A stretch of DNA of 64,000 bases from Adineta vaga. Lineage: Eukaryota > Rotifera. Below, piece after piece: positions 36,228 through 48,730 of this stretch. Under the pieces are notes generated by a model that saw only the letters and a program-made list of their open reading frames with translations, ran no database searches and was not told where the DNA came from. The stretch is taken from NCBI GenBank assembly GCA_021613535.1, contig CP075493.1, forward strand, positions 14,260,001-14,324,000. Reading direction: 5' to 3'. The position numbers and the translations under genes were made by a program. The number at the start of each line of letters is the position of its first letter. The stretch's first letter is position 1.

Positions 36228-36957
36228 ATGTCTTGGTTAAATAATTTTGATCGTATTGGAAATGGTTTTTGGTCAAATTCTCAATGGTACGATCTTCATT
36301 TATTACGTCGTATGCCCTTAGTTAACAAAATGATCGAAGAAATGATTTATGCTTGTCCACCTGCAGTATCACCATCAAATATCTATCGAGTGGCTGATCT
36401 TTGTTGTGGAAGTGGAATAGCTTCACTTAATTATTTGAAGGCATATTCATCGATTTCAAGTTTAACATTAATTGATCAATCCGAAGAACGATTAAACATA
36501 GCAAAACAACGAATTGATGTGAGTAGATGATATAAGAATAAGATAGATCTATTGTATTTATTAGACTCAATTGGAATCAATCAGTCGACGACCAGAAGTT
36601 ATAATGTGTCAATTACAAATTAAATGTGATACTCAAGATGATGATATGAATATAAATTTAAATCCGTACCATTTAATTCTAGCATCACTTGCTCTACATG
36701 TGATTGTTGGCCATGGAAAACAAAGTTTAGAAGAAGCAAAAGTGAAATATAGAATTTTATTTGAATTATTATCGAGAAATTTAGTTGATGATGGTAATGG
36801 ACATTTGATTGTTGGTGATCATCATGGAAGTTTAGGAATGTTTGAACAAATGAAATTAATGGAAGAATGTGGATTTATTGATGTTGAATGTATGTGGAGA
36901 GAAAGAGACATGTTTGTTATTGGTGGAAGACGTCGAGGAAAAGACGAGATTTCCTAG
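36228..36957 (+). CDS. Class I SAM-dependent methyltransferase
   Basis: Model join(36228..36518,36565..36957), 227 aa; the 46-nt intron (GTGAGT...TTAG) is in phase 0. Motif I is VADLCCGSGIASLNYL, followed by the acidic end of beta-2 in LTLIDQSEERL. A later core strand is HLILASLALHVIVGH, and the C-terminal strands are GHLIVGDHHGSLGMFEQ and GFIDVECMWRERDMFVIGG, as in small-molecule methyltransferases. The protein is short and has no extra domain. The substrate cannot be predicted. Confidence 0.8.
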
Positions 36958-37970
36958 ATTAAGGAAATAACACACAAGATCATTTGTTTTTCAATTGTTG
37001 ATTTTTAATAATAGATAGTTTATGGTTTACAAGGTGAACATTGTTCATAAACATTTAATGTTCGTTGATATAATATTCTTAAGCTATTTTGAATTGATTT
37101 AAATGTATATAACAAAGATCAATAATTGACAAACTCGCACCAATATCACGAGGATTTGATAACAATGTTTATATAATTTTTTACAATCTTTTCTTCCATC
37201 ATTGAATTCTCTCATATCACATTGAATTTCAAATTGAACGTTATTTTATGAAAATCACAACTTCTGAAGTATAGTGGAGAAAAATCCTTTGAATAAAAGA
37301 AGTTTACGTTGATTTACATCGGTATAATCAATAATGTGTTCGTTTAATTGAACCAATTCGATAAAGATATGAAAATTTTGTTATCTAATTCATTTTCTTT
37401 GTTAAGTAAAAACTTGTTCATCGTCATTGATTTGCAAATCAATTTCTCTTTTCTCCTATATATACATATTTGAGTAAAAATGTGATGATTGAATTTCTAA
37501 ATTAATTTGTTTTTATTTAACAACAAAATTTATTTAGTATTTTTTTTTCTTAAATAAAAAAATCAAGAATGTGTGGAGAGATAAGAATGTATAATATGTT
37601 ATTCAATTATAACCTTAAAACAAGACATCAATCGACGTGTTACTGAGAAAATGAAAACAATATGATATTTGTTTGAGAAAAAGGACAATCATTGTCAATC
37701 AAATTAAAATGTATTTCATTTTCTTTATCGAATATATATTTCTTAAAAAGAAATGAAAATCAAACAATCTGTTATTGAAAACGAAAAACAGTTACAGATT
37801 TTGTATTCTTTTCATGGATAGATTGAAACTTGTTAACTTTATCGATAAGAATTGATCTATTTTCAAGATATCATTCGTTAGAATAAAATAATCTTTTGTT
37901 TTCGTATAGTTGAATCGTCTAAACTAAACTTTCGATTGTTGAAAAATATATATTTCCGAATCAGATCATA
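36958..37970. other. Intergenic, strongly AT-rich
   Basis: One kilobase with homopolymer runs and no sustained reading frame. It holds the 3' UTR of the methyltransferase and the promoter of the NHL gene. Confidence 0.5.
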
Positions 37971-40891
37971 ATGATATTTGTTGGTGTGATATTCTTTTTA
38001 TTAATTAATTCAGTAAGCATTTTATTTAGGAAATTTATTTATTAAAAAAAAACAATTGTTCGTGTTTTATAGTCAATGACTATAAATGGTGATGAATATG
38101 AAGATGATGATTATATAGAGAATCGGATTTCATTTTCTGAATTATCATCAATGATTTCAAATGTTAAAATAGAAAATGATCAATGTGAATTTCAATTGAC
38201 ACGTGAAATTTTTTGATTATTGTCAAAATGAAATATTAATTAGTGAATTAACAGAATTCAAAACAATTCTTTATATAAAAATGATCTATTATGATCAAAA
38301 TGATGATGTTATTGTTGATGATGATGGAAATTTACTTGAATGCACATCAACGATTCATGATTTTGGACATCTGTTGAATTTATTCGATCAAGAATTTTCT
38401 TTTTTTATGTAAAATGTCTTTTATATTTACAACCAAATTCATATTTTAATTTAGAAAATCTTTTTTTTCATTTTCCATCTTCATCATCAACAACAATAGG
38501 TAAGAAGAAATGAGAAATATTAAGTAGAAATAGTTTATCGATTATGTTACAGGTACAATCAATGGTCCGACAATATTTTCAATCGATTTCAATGTTCAAA
38601 CTTATATTGTATCAATCAAATGTCCATTCAAATATACTTGTATGTGGTTATTCGATGGTCGTGTTATCTGTCCAAGATCAGATACTCGGGTTAATTTAAC
38701 ATTTGATCAAACTTTGATTGGAAATCGAACATTATCATATGTGAAATATATTTCAAATAAACCAATTATTTTAGCATCACTTGTCATTTTAATCCTACCT
38801 AAAACAATACCAGGTGAATATTTTAGTCTCCTTTTTTTCCATCTATCTGCATGAGAAAGATATAGATAGTGTATTAAAAATAGAAAGGATAGGACTTAAA
38901 TGAAGAACAGATATCGACACTCATAAGATGTCCGATAGACATGAAAATATCTATGTTATCAACACTCTAATTCTTTGATATATGTACATTCATTTTACTA
39001 TTTCATAGCACCAACTTGTAATGATAGTATTCGAAATCAAGATGAAACTGATATTGATTGTGGTGGTTCAACGTGTAAAAAGTGTGATCTTAATCAAACT
39101 TGCCAAGTCAATCGAGATTGCAGCAATGGTTATTGTCCTTCAACAATGAAAATATGTCAATGTCAGTATTCATTTTGTTTTTATCTTTTTCTCTTTACTT
39201 AGTTATGAAAAGCAGACATATCAAAGACTTGTGTGAAGACGGAGTCCATTCTTTTCTTGTTTGAGATATTGCTTGATGATTTTATCAAAGACTAAGTCCG
39301 AAGTACATCGTCGGAATTACAAAAGATTGAAAAATATGGACAGAAAATGCAGCTGCGAAAATCATCCTGTTCTTTTCCTCATAAACTTATTATATATTGT
39401 ATTCCAAAGAAAGATATGAATATCTTTACTTTTATTCACATTCAAATCCTCAATATTTTTATTTATCTATTTATTTTTGTCTTTTTTATCTATTTATCTC
39501 AATTTTAGTCATTAATCCTTGTAAGTAAATATATATTCAAATATAATATGAATTCTATGCTAAAGAATGTTTCTTTTCATTTTATATCATCGTCAGGTTC
39601 TAATGGAATCTATTGGAATGCAATTGGTACCATATATGCTGGTACTGGTGAACTAGGTAGTGAATTGAATCAACTACATTTGCCATATGGCATTGCTTTC
39701 GATTCGAATAACAATTTATTTATTACTGATGACGGAAACAATCGTGTAGTGAAGTATTCACCTGGTGCTTCTGGAGTTTATTCATTAAAGTCGTCCTTTT
39801 CAAGTATCCGCGAGTTTATGGCAAGCGGACAAAGTCCGTGCTTTTCAAATTCATGAAAATTTGCTATGACAATTCAATTTAGTCGAAGATGTCTATAGTA
39901 AATGAGCAGATAATGGCACTCTTGTAGCAGCAGGTCAAACAAATGTGTCAGGATCGAATTTGAATCAGTTTTTTAAAGGCTTAGGATATTTATATGTTGA
40001 TTCAAATCAAACACTTTACATTGCTGACTATGACAATCATCGTGTTATACATTGGGAAAGAAACGCTTCAAATGGTACGATAGTTGCTGGTAATGGAACT
40101 GTTGGATCAACACTAGAGCAAGTCAATAGTCCATATGGTATATGGGTAGATTCAAATTCAAATGTATTTGTATCAGAAGAAAATAATAATCATGTAACAC
40201 TTTGGTCTCCAGGTGCACCTGGAGGTGTTCTTGTTGCTGGTGCTGCTGATTACACTCCAGGTACAGAAACACATGTTGATATTATGTAGACTTTTATGAA
40301 AATTTTATTCATTATAAAATAGAAATATTAATTTGATATTATTGAAAAGAATAACAACTAAATAGTATAAGATAATCATTTATTTTGGAATAAAATATCT
40401 CTTTTCCAAAATGACTTTTAAAATATGACTTTTATGATAGTTATTCTGCTTAAAAGTCAAAAGATCTGAAATAAATCAAGATATTAACGTTCTTTTTATT
40501 TTCATCGATAGGGTCGGCACCTGACCATTTGAATTAACAGTGGGGTCTCGTTTATGATGAATCAAATCAAGATTTATATATTGCTAATTTTGGATCTAAT
40601 ATAGTAATGAAATGGAAAGTTGGTGATCGAAATGGTACAATAGTAGTGAATACCACTGGAATACCAACAGGAATATTACTCGACCCATGGAATAATGTAT
40701 ATGTAACTAATCTTTTTAATGGAAATATTGAAGTGTTTTGTCAAGGTAATTCAACAGATATAATAAATGCAGGATTTAATAATGGCGTAACCGAGTTGAA
40801 GAACCCAGCCGATGTTAAATTAGATTCTGAACTCAATTTATATGTCACTGAAAGCCGTGGATCTTATGTTATAAGATTTAATAAACTTTAA
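37971..40891 (+). pseudogene. Secreted/surface NHL-repeat protein with a Cys-rich module, two lesions
   Basis: Starts with a signal peptide exon (37971-38012, MIFVGVIFFLLINS). An acidic region and a beta-like domain follow (SIKCPFKYTCMWLFDGRVIC). Then comes a Cys-rich module at about 39010-39160 (RNQDETDIDCGGSTCKKCD), and from 39600 several NHL blades (LFITDDGNNRVVKYSPG, LYIADYDNHRVIHW, VFVSEENNNHVTLW, LYIANFGSNIVMKW). Most joins are clean phase-1 introns. Examples are 38571, where GTIN follows the acceptor, and the NHL intron whose exon ends in TCA-A near 39807 and resumes near 39932. Two faults remain: a T6 run near 38210 puts the frame out by one, and a TAA near 40534 interrupts LN-x-QWGLVYDE, where homologous blades carry Gln. 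It is either a recent pseudogene or a damaged assembly of a real gene. Confidence 0.6.
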
Positions 40892-42605
40892 GAATCTTCG
40901 ATGAACTTCATTATTTTCCAAAGTGATAAATTATATGATATTAATTAACAATTTATTTTGAACATTGATATTTATTTTAATCAGATATTATTTAATCAAT
41001 TCCTTTCTTCTTTTTCTTTCATTATAATTATTTACTTTCTCAATTGAATATTTTTTGTTCAGGCTTAATCAATCTTATAAAAATTATACTTTATTCTATG
41101 ATAATCAATAAAATAATCTTCACTACGAATGAATATAGAAAAATACATTTAAATTAAAACAAGTTATTCTAATTATTCTCTGAAGCATTTTTTTTCAGTT
41201 GAACAATTCATTTCGACAATGGTTTAAGATTGGATTGAATCCTCATCAATTTATTGAAAACCCTTCAAATTTAGTAAAACATGACGCATCAACATACGTT
41301 CTTATATGGTCATTGCTCTTATGGTGAAAAATGTAGTTAGTATCATGGAATCAATTGATTTATCCGACCTTCTCATCAGATGAATAGTCTGTTTATATCA
41401 GTTTCATTTATATTTGTAAAATATTCTGTGTGCAAGTTGATAATGAATGTGAATATCAAACGGAATTTACTATATTCTAAAGTAATGATTCTTCTAGAAG
41501 CTCATTGGTCTGTTAAAAGTCAATATATTCTTATTACTTGGTTGATAGTGTGATTAACTTGAAGAATTCTGATAGATCAAAAGAGAAAAGAAAGAACTTA
41601 TTCCAATGCATCGTAAAAAATGGAATTTTATCATCGTTTTGCTATATTTAGATAATCGAAACTTTTTATTGTTCGATCAAAAGGCTCGATAATAGACGGT
41701 GTTGATGTACCATTAAGCATGTAATCTTTTGATATCTAAACTGACTCATCGTTTTTCTCTTTAGGAAAATAAAATATCTTGTGAAATTATTATTGAATTG
41801 GAAATAAAAATGAGGAACAATTCTTCAATTGTAGCTTGATCTAATTTAATGCATTAAAATAACAAAATGTTTTAATTGAAAATATTTATTAATTTGTCAT
41901 TTTCTAAGTATTAAGAATAAAATATTCGTGTTTTCAACTAAATTTCAATACATAGTATCTATCACATTGATAAAATCGATGAAACTCATTGAGAAAGTTT
42001 GATTTTTATAAAATTTCTCTCTATTAATTCAATCTATTTTTCCACATTATTCATCTTGATCAATAATTAAAAGAAGAAAAGAATCCATTGAACATATATG
42101 TATAATTATGTTTAGCAATATGTCAACCATAAAGATAAATACTTCTAAGTATGAGAAGATGGTGTCGAGTATTTATCTTATATTTACATGTGAGGCGAGA
42201 GAAAAAAGGGGAATAATCGAATGTCTGTTATAGAGCGGAATAAAAACTTACTGTTTTATTACATAACGCCTTCAATAAAGTCAAGAAGAACAGAGAGAAA
42301 ATTCTGTTGATATGACTGCGAGTATGTGCATATCAGGTGACGTCAGGTTTCATGGAGGGTTTTTTGCCAATGGATGAAATATGTTGAAGATAACAACAAC
42401 GGCATGCACGAAGACTATCGATAGGTTTTGCTTCTATACGATGGAAATTTCATAAAAGAATGATGATTGTATATACTGAGAAGGATTAAATTGCACTGTC
42501 ATCGAAGACACTATATAAACTGCTCATTTCTTGTAGTATACACTCAATACCATCGAAACAGAAATACATATTCGAAAAACCAACAGTTACTGAAACATTA
42601 AAACA
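40892..42605. other. Intergenic; promoter-like elements near its right end
   Basis: Mostly featureless AT-rich DNA. Near the right end there is a perfect cAMP-response palindrome TGACGTCA (42338-42345) and a TATA box tatataaa (42512-42519), about 90 nt before the ATG of the small ORF. Confidence 0.5.
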
Positions 42606-42829
42606 ATGTCTGATCAACCGCTTACCAATATCGTGAACGATGAAATAAATACTCTCTGATAAAAAGAGTTGCAATAGCAGAAGCTGCAGTGATTTCTGCA
42701 GTCACCGACAAAAAAGATTTAGTACCGGAGGTGAACAAAGCAGTAGACGATCTATATGATGAAATAAACAAAATAAATGGCTTATTAAATATTTTACAAT
42801 TCACAATCAAAGATATCTTATATACTTGA
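42606..42829 (+). pseudogene. Small helical protein gene broken by a two-base shift
   Basis: ATG at 42606 opens MSDQPLTNIVNDEINTL and stops at 42657-42659. A second frame from 42659 continues IKRVAIAEAAVISAVTDKKD...VDDLYDEINKINGLLN to a stop at 42827-42829. Joined, the two would give about 72 residues of amphipathic helix, with DEIN occurring in both halves. The extra TG at the junction explains the shift. A good TATA box and CRE lie upstream. Family unknown; it could also be two unrelated short frames. Confidence 0.4.
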
Positions 42830-43460
42830 ACTAAAACTGTAACTGTTTTTTTCCTGTTCTAAAAATGAAGTTTCAAATAATTCATTTTGTAATTTATGTT
42901 ACCGATGATAAGTAAATCATTGAAAATCTTAGACTAATGAAGATCTACACGCTTCCCTGTTTTCATAATCTCATATTCTTTCTTTTCTTTCATCGTATAT
43001 CAGTAAGGAAAGAATGAAGACAACAAAAATATATATGATTTTATACGTGGAATAAATAGTGAATGACAATCATATTTGTCGATTTAATAGCGTAACAAAG
43101 ATCACTAGATGAAGCGAGAGAAAAAAGAAATAGTTAAAATTAATCCATTGCATTCCACTCACACCCTTACGCCTAGTTATTTTTGTTGCATTTTCATAAT
43201 CTAGAATATTCAATGATGCAGAAAGTAATTTTTTTCTTCTCCATTTTCTTAACTCTGTCTGTCATGCTCTTTTGACATAATACACATGGTATACAGAATA
43301 CAAAAGAAATATTTCACGTTCTATCGTTTTGCTACGCTCGCAATTTTGCTCCGTGTGTCATCATCTCGAGTAATGTGATGCAATCACATGACGATAGATT
43401 CATTCATTAATATGTATGTATTTCACATTTTCTTTCTTCAAATTTTCATTTACATCAGTT
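42830..43460. other. Intergenic, presumed 5' region of the eEF1A paralogue
   Basis: No gene seen. A possible 5' UTR acceptor (tttacatcag) lies just before the ATG at 43461. Confidence 0.4.
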
Positions 43461-45117
43461 ATGAGTAAAAAAAAGACATGTATTAATCTTACTTCTTTGG
43501 GTCATGCTGAGTCGGGTAAATCGACTACAGCTGGTCATTTGATCTGGTATGGTGGCGGTCTTGACAAACGAACTCTCGAGAAATTCGAAAGAAGATCTGC
43601 AGAGGTAAAAATTCTTTTGTTTTCTCATAATATCTATCAAATCTTACATTTGATACAATTGACAGATGGGAAAGGGTTCATCAAAATATGCTTGTTTGAT
43701 GAATACATCCAAGATGGAGAGGGAACGGGGAATAGGTACTCTTCTTTATCCTCTACTTGATCGATTCGAGACCAATACACACCAGGTGATCATTACTGAT
43801 GAATCAGGTGAACGAAATTTTATCAAAAATATAGTTGTTGGTTATACACAGGTATATTTTTCTTTCATTTACTCTTATTCTAAATGATTGTAAATACACA
43901 CTATTTCTGTTAGATTGATTGTACACTAATAGTAGTTTCAGCTAGTCCAAATGAATTTGAAGTTGGTATATCTACGGAAGGTCAAACGCTTGACCATGTT
44001 CGATTGTCATACATCTCCGGTATTAAACAAACGATAGTTATTGTCAACAAAATGGATGCAACAGTGCCACCATTTTCTGAAATGCGTTTCAATCAAATTA
44101 AAAGTGAACTATCAACTTATTTAGCGAATATTGGTTATCAATCAGAAATGATACCTTTTATTCCATTATCAGCATTGGACGGTAATAATATATTTGAAAC
44201 ATCACAACACATGCCTTGGTATCAAGGTTGGTCCATTGCTCGTAGAGATGGTAATGTCACAGGTAAAACACTACTAGAAGCAATTGATACAATCATTCCT
44301 TCACAAAATTCGATGGAAAAACCACTTCGATTACCAATTCAAGATGTCTATAAAATTGCTGGTGTTGGTGCAGTATCTGTGGGTCGTGTTGAAACTGGTA
44401 TACTCAAACAGAATATGTCAGTAAATATTGCTCCGGTGAATTTAACAGGAATAGTCTCATCCATTGAAATGCATCATGAAGCTCTAGATGGTAAAAAATT
44501 GTCATTATTTGTTGAAATACTTAATATTCTTCTGTTTGTTTTTTCTTTGTAGAAGGTCGTCCTGGTGACAATCTCGGGTTCAACATTCGTGGCATCGGTT
44601 TTCGCGAACTTCGACGTGGATTTGTTTGTTCAGACGCAACAAATGATCCAGCACGAGAAGCTGTAAGTTTTACTGCTCAAGTAAATTTTATCTTTTTATT
44701 TCTCTCTTTATCTCACATGTTCTAATGTCGATGAAAATCTTTTTCTAGATCATTGTTCTTCATCACCCTAATCAAATCTGTCAAGGTTATACACCAGTAA
44801 TTGATTGTCATACTGCTCATGTTGCATGTAGATTTGTCGAATTAATCTCAAAGATTTGTCGTCGAACGGGTAAAGTGACTGAAGAAACTCCAAAATACAT
44901 CAAATCAGGTGAATCTGGTATTGTGAAATTGATTCCAATAAAACCAGTGTGTGTTGAGAAATTTTCTGATTATCCAGCATTGGGTCGTTTTGCCGTCCGT
45001 GATTTGAAGCAGACTGTGGCTGTTGGCATTATTATAGACGTTGAAAAGGCAGAATTTGTCCGTATCCCGGTGTCCGAAAGAACTCGTTCTGCTACCAATA
45101 AAACAGATGAAAAATAG
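43461..45117 (+). CDS. Divergent eEF1A-like GTPase lacking the catalytic switch-II histidine
   Basis: Model join(43461..43604,43666..43851,43914..44490,44553..44680,44749..45117), 467 aa. This is the length of eEF1A (about 462), and the three-domain order is kept. The P-loop GHAESGKST and G4 NKMD are intact, as are many domain II/III blocks ([59 protein letters not shown]). Two catalytic regions are changed. Switch I reads RERGIGTL where eEF1A has RERGITID, and switch II reads DESGE where eEF1A has DAPGH, replacing the GTP-hydrolysis His with Glu97. It probably still binds nucleotide but may not hydrolyse GTP in the normal way. Canonical eEF1A delivers aminoacyl-tRNA to the ribosome; this copy is a paralogue with an unknown, possibly regulatory, role. 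Confidence 0.85.
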
Positions 45118-45468
45118 AATGAGAAGTATTTTCGCAAACATTCATCACAACGACATCAGACATTCAAACAAATTAATTTACAAATCGATTCATTTCCTTG
45201 TGTCTCTTATCTATTCTTAGAGATCCATTGGAAACGACAAAGAAAAGAAAAAGATGTTAATTCTTGGCAAATGTTCTACTTCAACCAGAACTTGTCTCAC
45301 CCTTTAATCTCTTTTTTTCGTTATTTATAAATAATTGTGATTATTCGACTTTTTGCTATTTGCGAGATAGTTTTGAATTCTCTTGTTTTTGTACAATTAC
45401 TAAGGGTGAGGGTGTGGGTGTATATCTTCTTCTTTCACACCCACCATCAAGATACTCTATTTGAATTA
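45118..45468. other. Convergent spacer between eEF1A paralogue and F-box gene
   Basis: 3' UTRs of both genes. Contains a short G-rich string gggtgagggtgtgggtg near 45404-45420 and nothing else of note. Confidence 0.5.
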
Positions 45469-47290
45469 TTATCCCAGCCAAAAATGATACTGATGTCGAA
45501 CATTCGTCATAATACAATTGCCGCGATTGAATCGTGTATTTTGTTGCTCTAACCATTCGATAGTAAGTTGGAAAGTATTCTTTCGATGGATGCATACATG
45601 TAGGCTGATTAGGCGACACATCTTACGTAAGATAAAATCAATTGTATTGTTGTACGATTGAATACCTAATGATAAATGTTGACATTGTGATGAGAATATT
45701 GGTAAGATTTTTTCAAGTTCATTTTTATCTAAAGATTGTGATAAATTTTGGTCTGAACTGAAAGTTAATACACGAATCTTTCGTGAGAGATGACGACAGA
45801 TGCATGCGTCAGTCCAATTATCTGTCATTTGCTTTAGTACACTCTTTTTGACAGTTAAGGAATACAGATATGGTGTATTATCTAATAAAATATTAAAATC
45901 ATCCACAGACAATGCTGCCCCGTCGCCAATAGTAATTTGTCGTAATTTATTCATGATAGGAACCCAAGCTGATGCGTCAAAATAAGTAATGATTGTTAAA
46001 TTAACGATAGAACTTCGATTAAACATAGTATCAGGTGTTGTATTACTTTTGAGAAACAATGTTTTTATATCTGTAGCCATGTTGTTACTTTCATAATCAA
46101 TAGAATTTCTTGAATAATCTGATATTTTTGTTTTTGAAAAGATTTTAAATATTGGAAATTCGTCAAAAGTGAATGGTATTGTATAGAGAATAACGTGTCT
46201 CATATTTTCATTACATATACCATACTTATCATCATAAAACGATGGTTCGTCATGCGCAGACATATCACAGCGTACAAACCACTTATTTTTCGATATGTAG
46301 AATGGTGTAGAAAATGATTCTACAACTTGTTTAAGTTCATTCAATCGGTGAACACGACATGTAAATTGAAAGTAGAATTTGAAGTTTTTCAATGATGGAA
46401 TGGACGTAAGAATTATTTGTCTCCATGTTTCACCGCTAGGAAATGGTCCATCCGGTTGCTTCTGATATACTTCAAGATCATTCAGTTGAGGTAAGTTTGT
46501 CAACGATTGTTGAATGTGTGTACAATTTCGATGGTCTTCATAAATGATCTTCAGACATCTTAATGTTTGAGGCCATACTAATTCTGTATTATTCTTGCAA
46601 GAATGTTTCAGTTATATATTCAATGGTTTTAAGTCCAGAAAAACTCTACGAAGATGAAAAAGAACACGATCTTTTTTTCTGGTTCTATTAAATTGACTAC
46701 TGTCTTACTTTGAGCCAGCGTGTGTTAAGACATGAAGTAAAACTGAGTCTTTTTAAATTTGGTAGATCAAATTCTGGAATATTCTGTCCGCATAATGATT
46801 CAATTTGAAGTGATACCAAGCTCGAAAGAGATGAAAGTTGAGTAAATAGTGGATAGGAATGATTGTGTATCATATTAATGATAGATAGAGATCGTAGTTG
46901 AGAGAAATTTCCAGTAAGGGTATGATTTTCAAAGAAGTAGGCCACTTGTCCTGGTGTATATTTAGCATCGGCAAGTTTCAATGAATGCCATCGAATGATA
47001 TCCTGATATCGAAAGATAAGATCAAAGTTCTTCTTATTAATCGATGTAAAATCGAATGAATGACAAATTTCCATAAGCAATCTTTGATAACGAGAGTTTA
47101 GATTTGAGAAAGCGACGAATGCATCAGTAGAAGTAATGTAAGATAAAATTTCAATAAAAATTTCATTTGGAATACTTTCAAATACTGTAGTTCCATTATG
47201 GCCATGTTGTTTACTATTCATGGCAGCACAAATTATAGTGAATATTGATGAGAATTCTGTTTTACTACTGACATTGTACTTTTTTTGCAC
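45469..47290 (-). CDS. F-box protein with C-terminal leucine-rich-like repeats
   Basis: Model complement(join(45469..46593,46709..47290)), about 568 aa; the intron is in phase 0. The F-box lies near residues 38-75 (FESIPNEIFIEILSYITST, FSNLNSRYQRLL). The rest is an irregular Leu-rich solenoid (LRSLSIINMIHN, LPNLKRLSFTSCLNTRWL, LRQITIGDG, CRLISLHVCIHRK), as in the large F-box/LRR families of bdelloids. These act as SCF substrate adaptors: the F-box binds Skp1 and the repeats bind the target. The start is 47290 or the Met at about 47221. It is divergently arranged with a decayed F-box copy 112 bp away. Confidence 0.7.
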
Positions 47291-47402
47291 AAGATAAATG
47301 AAATAAAAACCGATGTATGAATTTCACAATGATTGCATGTTTTTTTCCCGTTCTGCAATCGATGACGTTATACATATACGTTCGATGTTTCATTCATTCA
47401 TA

Positions 47403-48540
47403 GAAGAATCCATGGTTACTATGGCAAAATCTTATTTTAAAAATTTACCAACTAAAATTCTTTATCAAATTTATGATGAACTTGATACACAAACAATTCT
47501 TTTTCGATTCGTTGTTTATGTAAAAGATTTTATAAGACCACAAATGATTATAATCAATATCGATTAGATTTTCGTGTTATGTCATCTGACACTTTCGGAT
47601 AATTTAGAAACAGCTGAACAAATTCAATTATTTTTTTCTTATTTTCATCTTAATCAATTTATTCGATTACGTTCATTGACTCTCGCGTGCGACTACGACC
47701 AAGATTTGGGTGAACTTGAAAATTATGTTAAGAAATGTTCTCTTAACAACAATTTCAATATCATTTTATGGTTATTATTCTAACAAGAACGACAGTTTGT
47801 TATCATCGATTTTATCACATAATAATCTTCGTCAATTGAAACTTTCATGTGAACATGGGTTGAACGACTTACAATGGCCCATTCAATGTCGATTAGAAAA
47901 TTTAACACTGACTCGTTTCGGTTCGCAGGACCTAGTCTATAAAATTCTTAGTCAAACGCCCTGTTTAAAAACATTAGCTTTGAACTATTCTTCGTTATTT
48001 GGAGTCGACGAAAACACTTTCATACAATCTGATATGAGACAATGTGATCATTTAACATCTTTCTCATTATTGTATCCATCATATGATCTAAACAGGGGGG
48101 GAGGGGGGCGTGAGAATAAGTATGAAGGAACTAAAATATTAAATTCTGTATCAAATACCATCGATAATAAACAAACAATTATTGTGAATTCGAATAAATT
48201 AATTTAAATGTCAATTCAATCATGATGGAAATTATTCAAGAAAAAGTAAGTAGAACAAGATATCGATCTAATTCTAATTTGACGTCTTTTGAAATATTTT
48301 TATTTTTAGAATGATTTAACAATGAATTATAAATTTCAGAATGTAATAGATCTTACATTATTGATTTATAAAGAATGGCCTATTGGTTTAATTTATCAAA
48401 TATTAAAACATTATTTTTGGATTTTCAACGTGAATGTTTCTTCGGTGCAACATTAGAAATTGAAATAGAGCAACTTTTCAAACAAACATTTCAGTTAAAG
48501 CTGTTTGTATATGGCTTGATAATAAATATGAATAAACAAT
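47403..48540 (+). pseudogene. F-box/LRR pseudogene, several frameshifts
   Basis: Opens with an F-box start (FKNLPTKILYQIYDELDTQT). At about 47510 the frame shifts: the plausible continuation CKRFYKTTNDYNQYRLDFR is in another frame. A third piece carries LTLSDNLETAEQIQLFF and FIRLRSLTLAC. Near 47750 it shifts again to LSSILSHNNLRQLKLSCEH, LENLTLTRFGSQDLVYKIL and CLKTLALNYSS. Weak Leu-rich traces reach about 48540. A G7-A-G6 tract at about 48097-48111 lies inside it. It has the same domain order as the intact F-box gene on the other strand, but it is not an obvious recent copy. Confidence 0.65.
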
Positions 48541-48730
48541 GAAATATATTTATATAAGAATGTACAAACTGCTTTCTATGGAAGACATCAACGAATTCGT
48601 TTATTTCAATTTTTTGTTTTTCAGATATCAATTTAAGTTAAAAACAACTATATATTCTTCATTCATGTTATTTAGAACGATCATATAGAGATGATTTTTG
48701 CTTAACTTTCGATTAAATTTTTACTAATAT

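Noticed and set aside
39808-39931. Frame break in the NHL gene
   Set aside because: A phase-1 intron (donor GTATCC, acceptor GAGCAG) restores the blade, so this spot is not counted as a lesion.
45404-45420. Interstitial telomere-like string (gggtgagggtgtgggtg)
   Set aside because: Too short and irregular to be a telomeric tract, and it lies in a 3' UTR spacer.
48097-48111. G-quadruplex candidate (G7-A-G6)
   Set aside because: Only two G-runs, inside a decaying gene; may equally be sequence noise.
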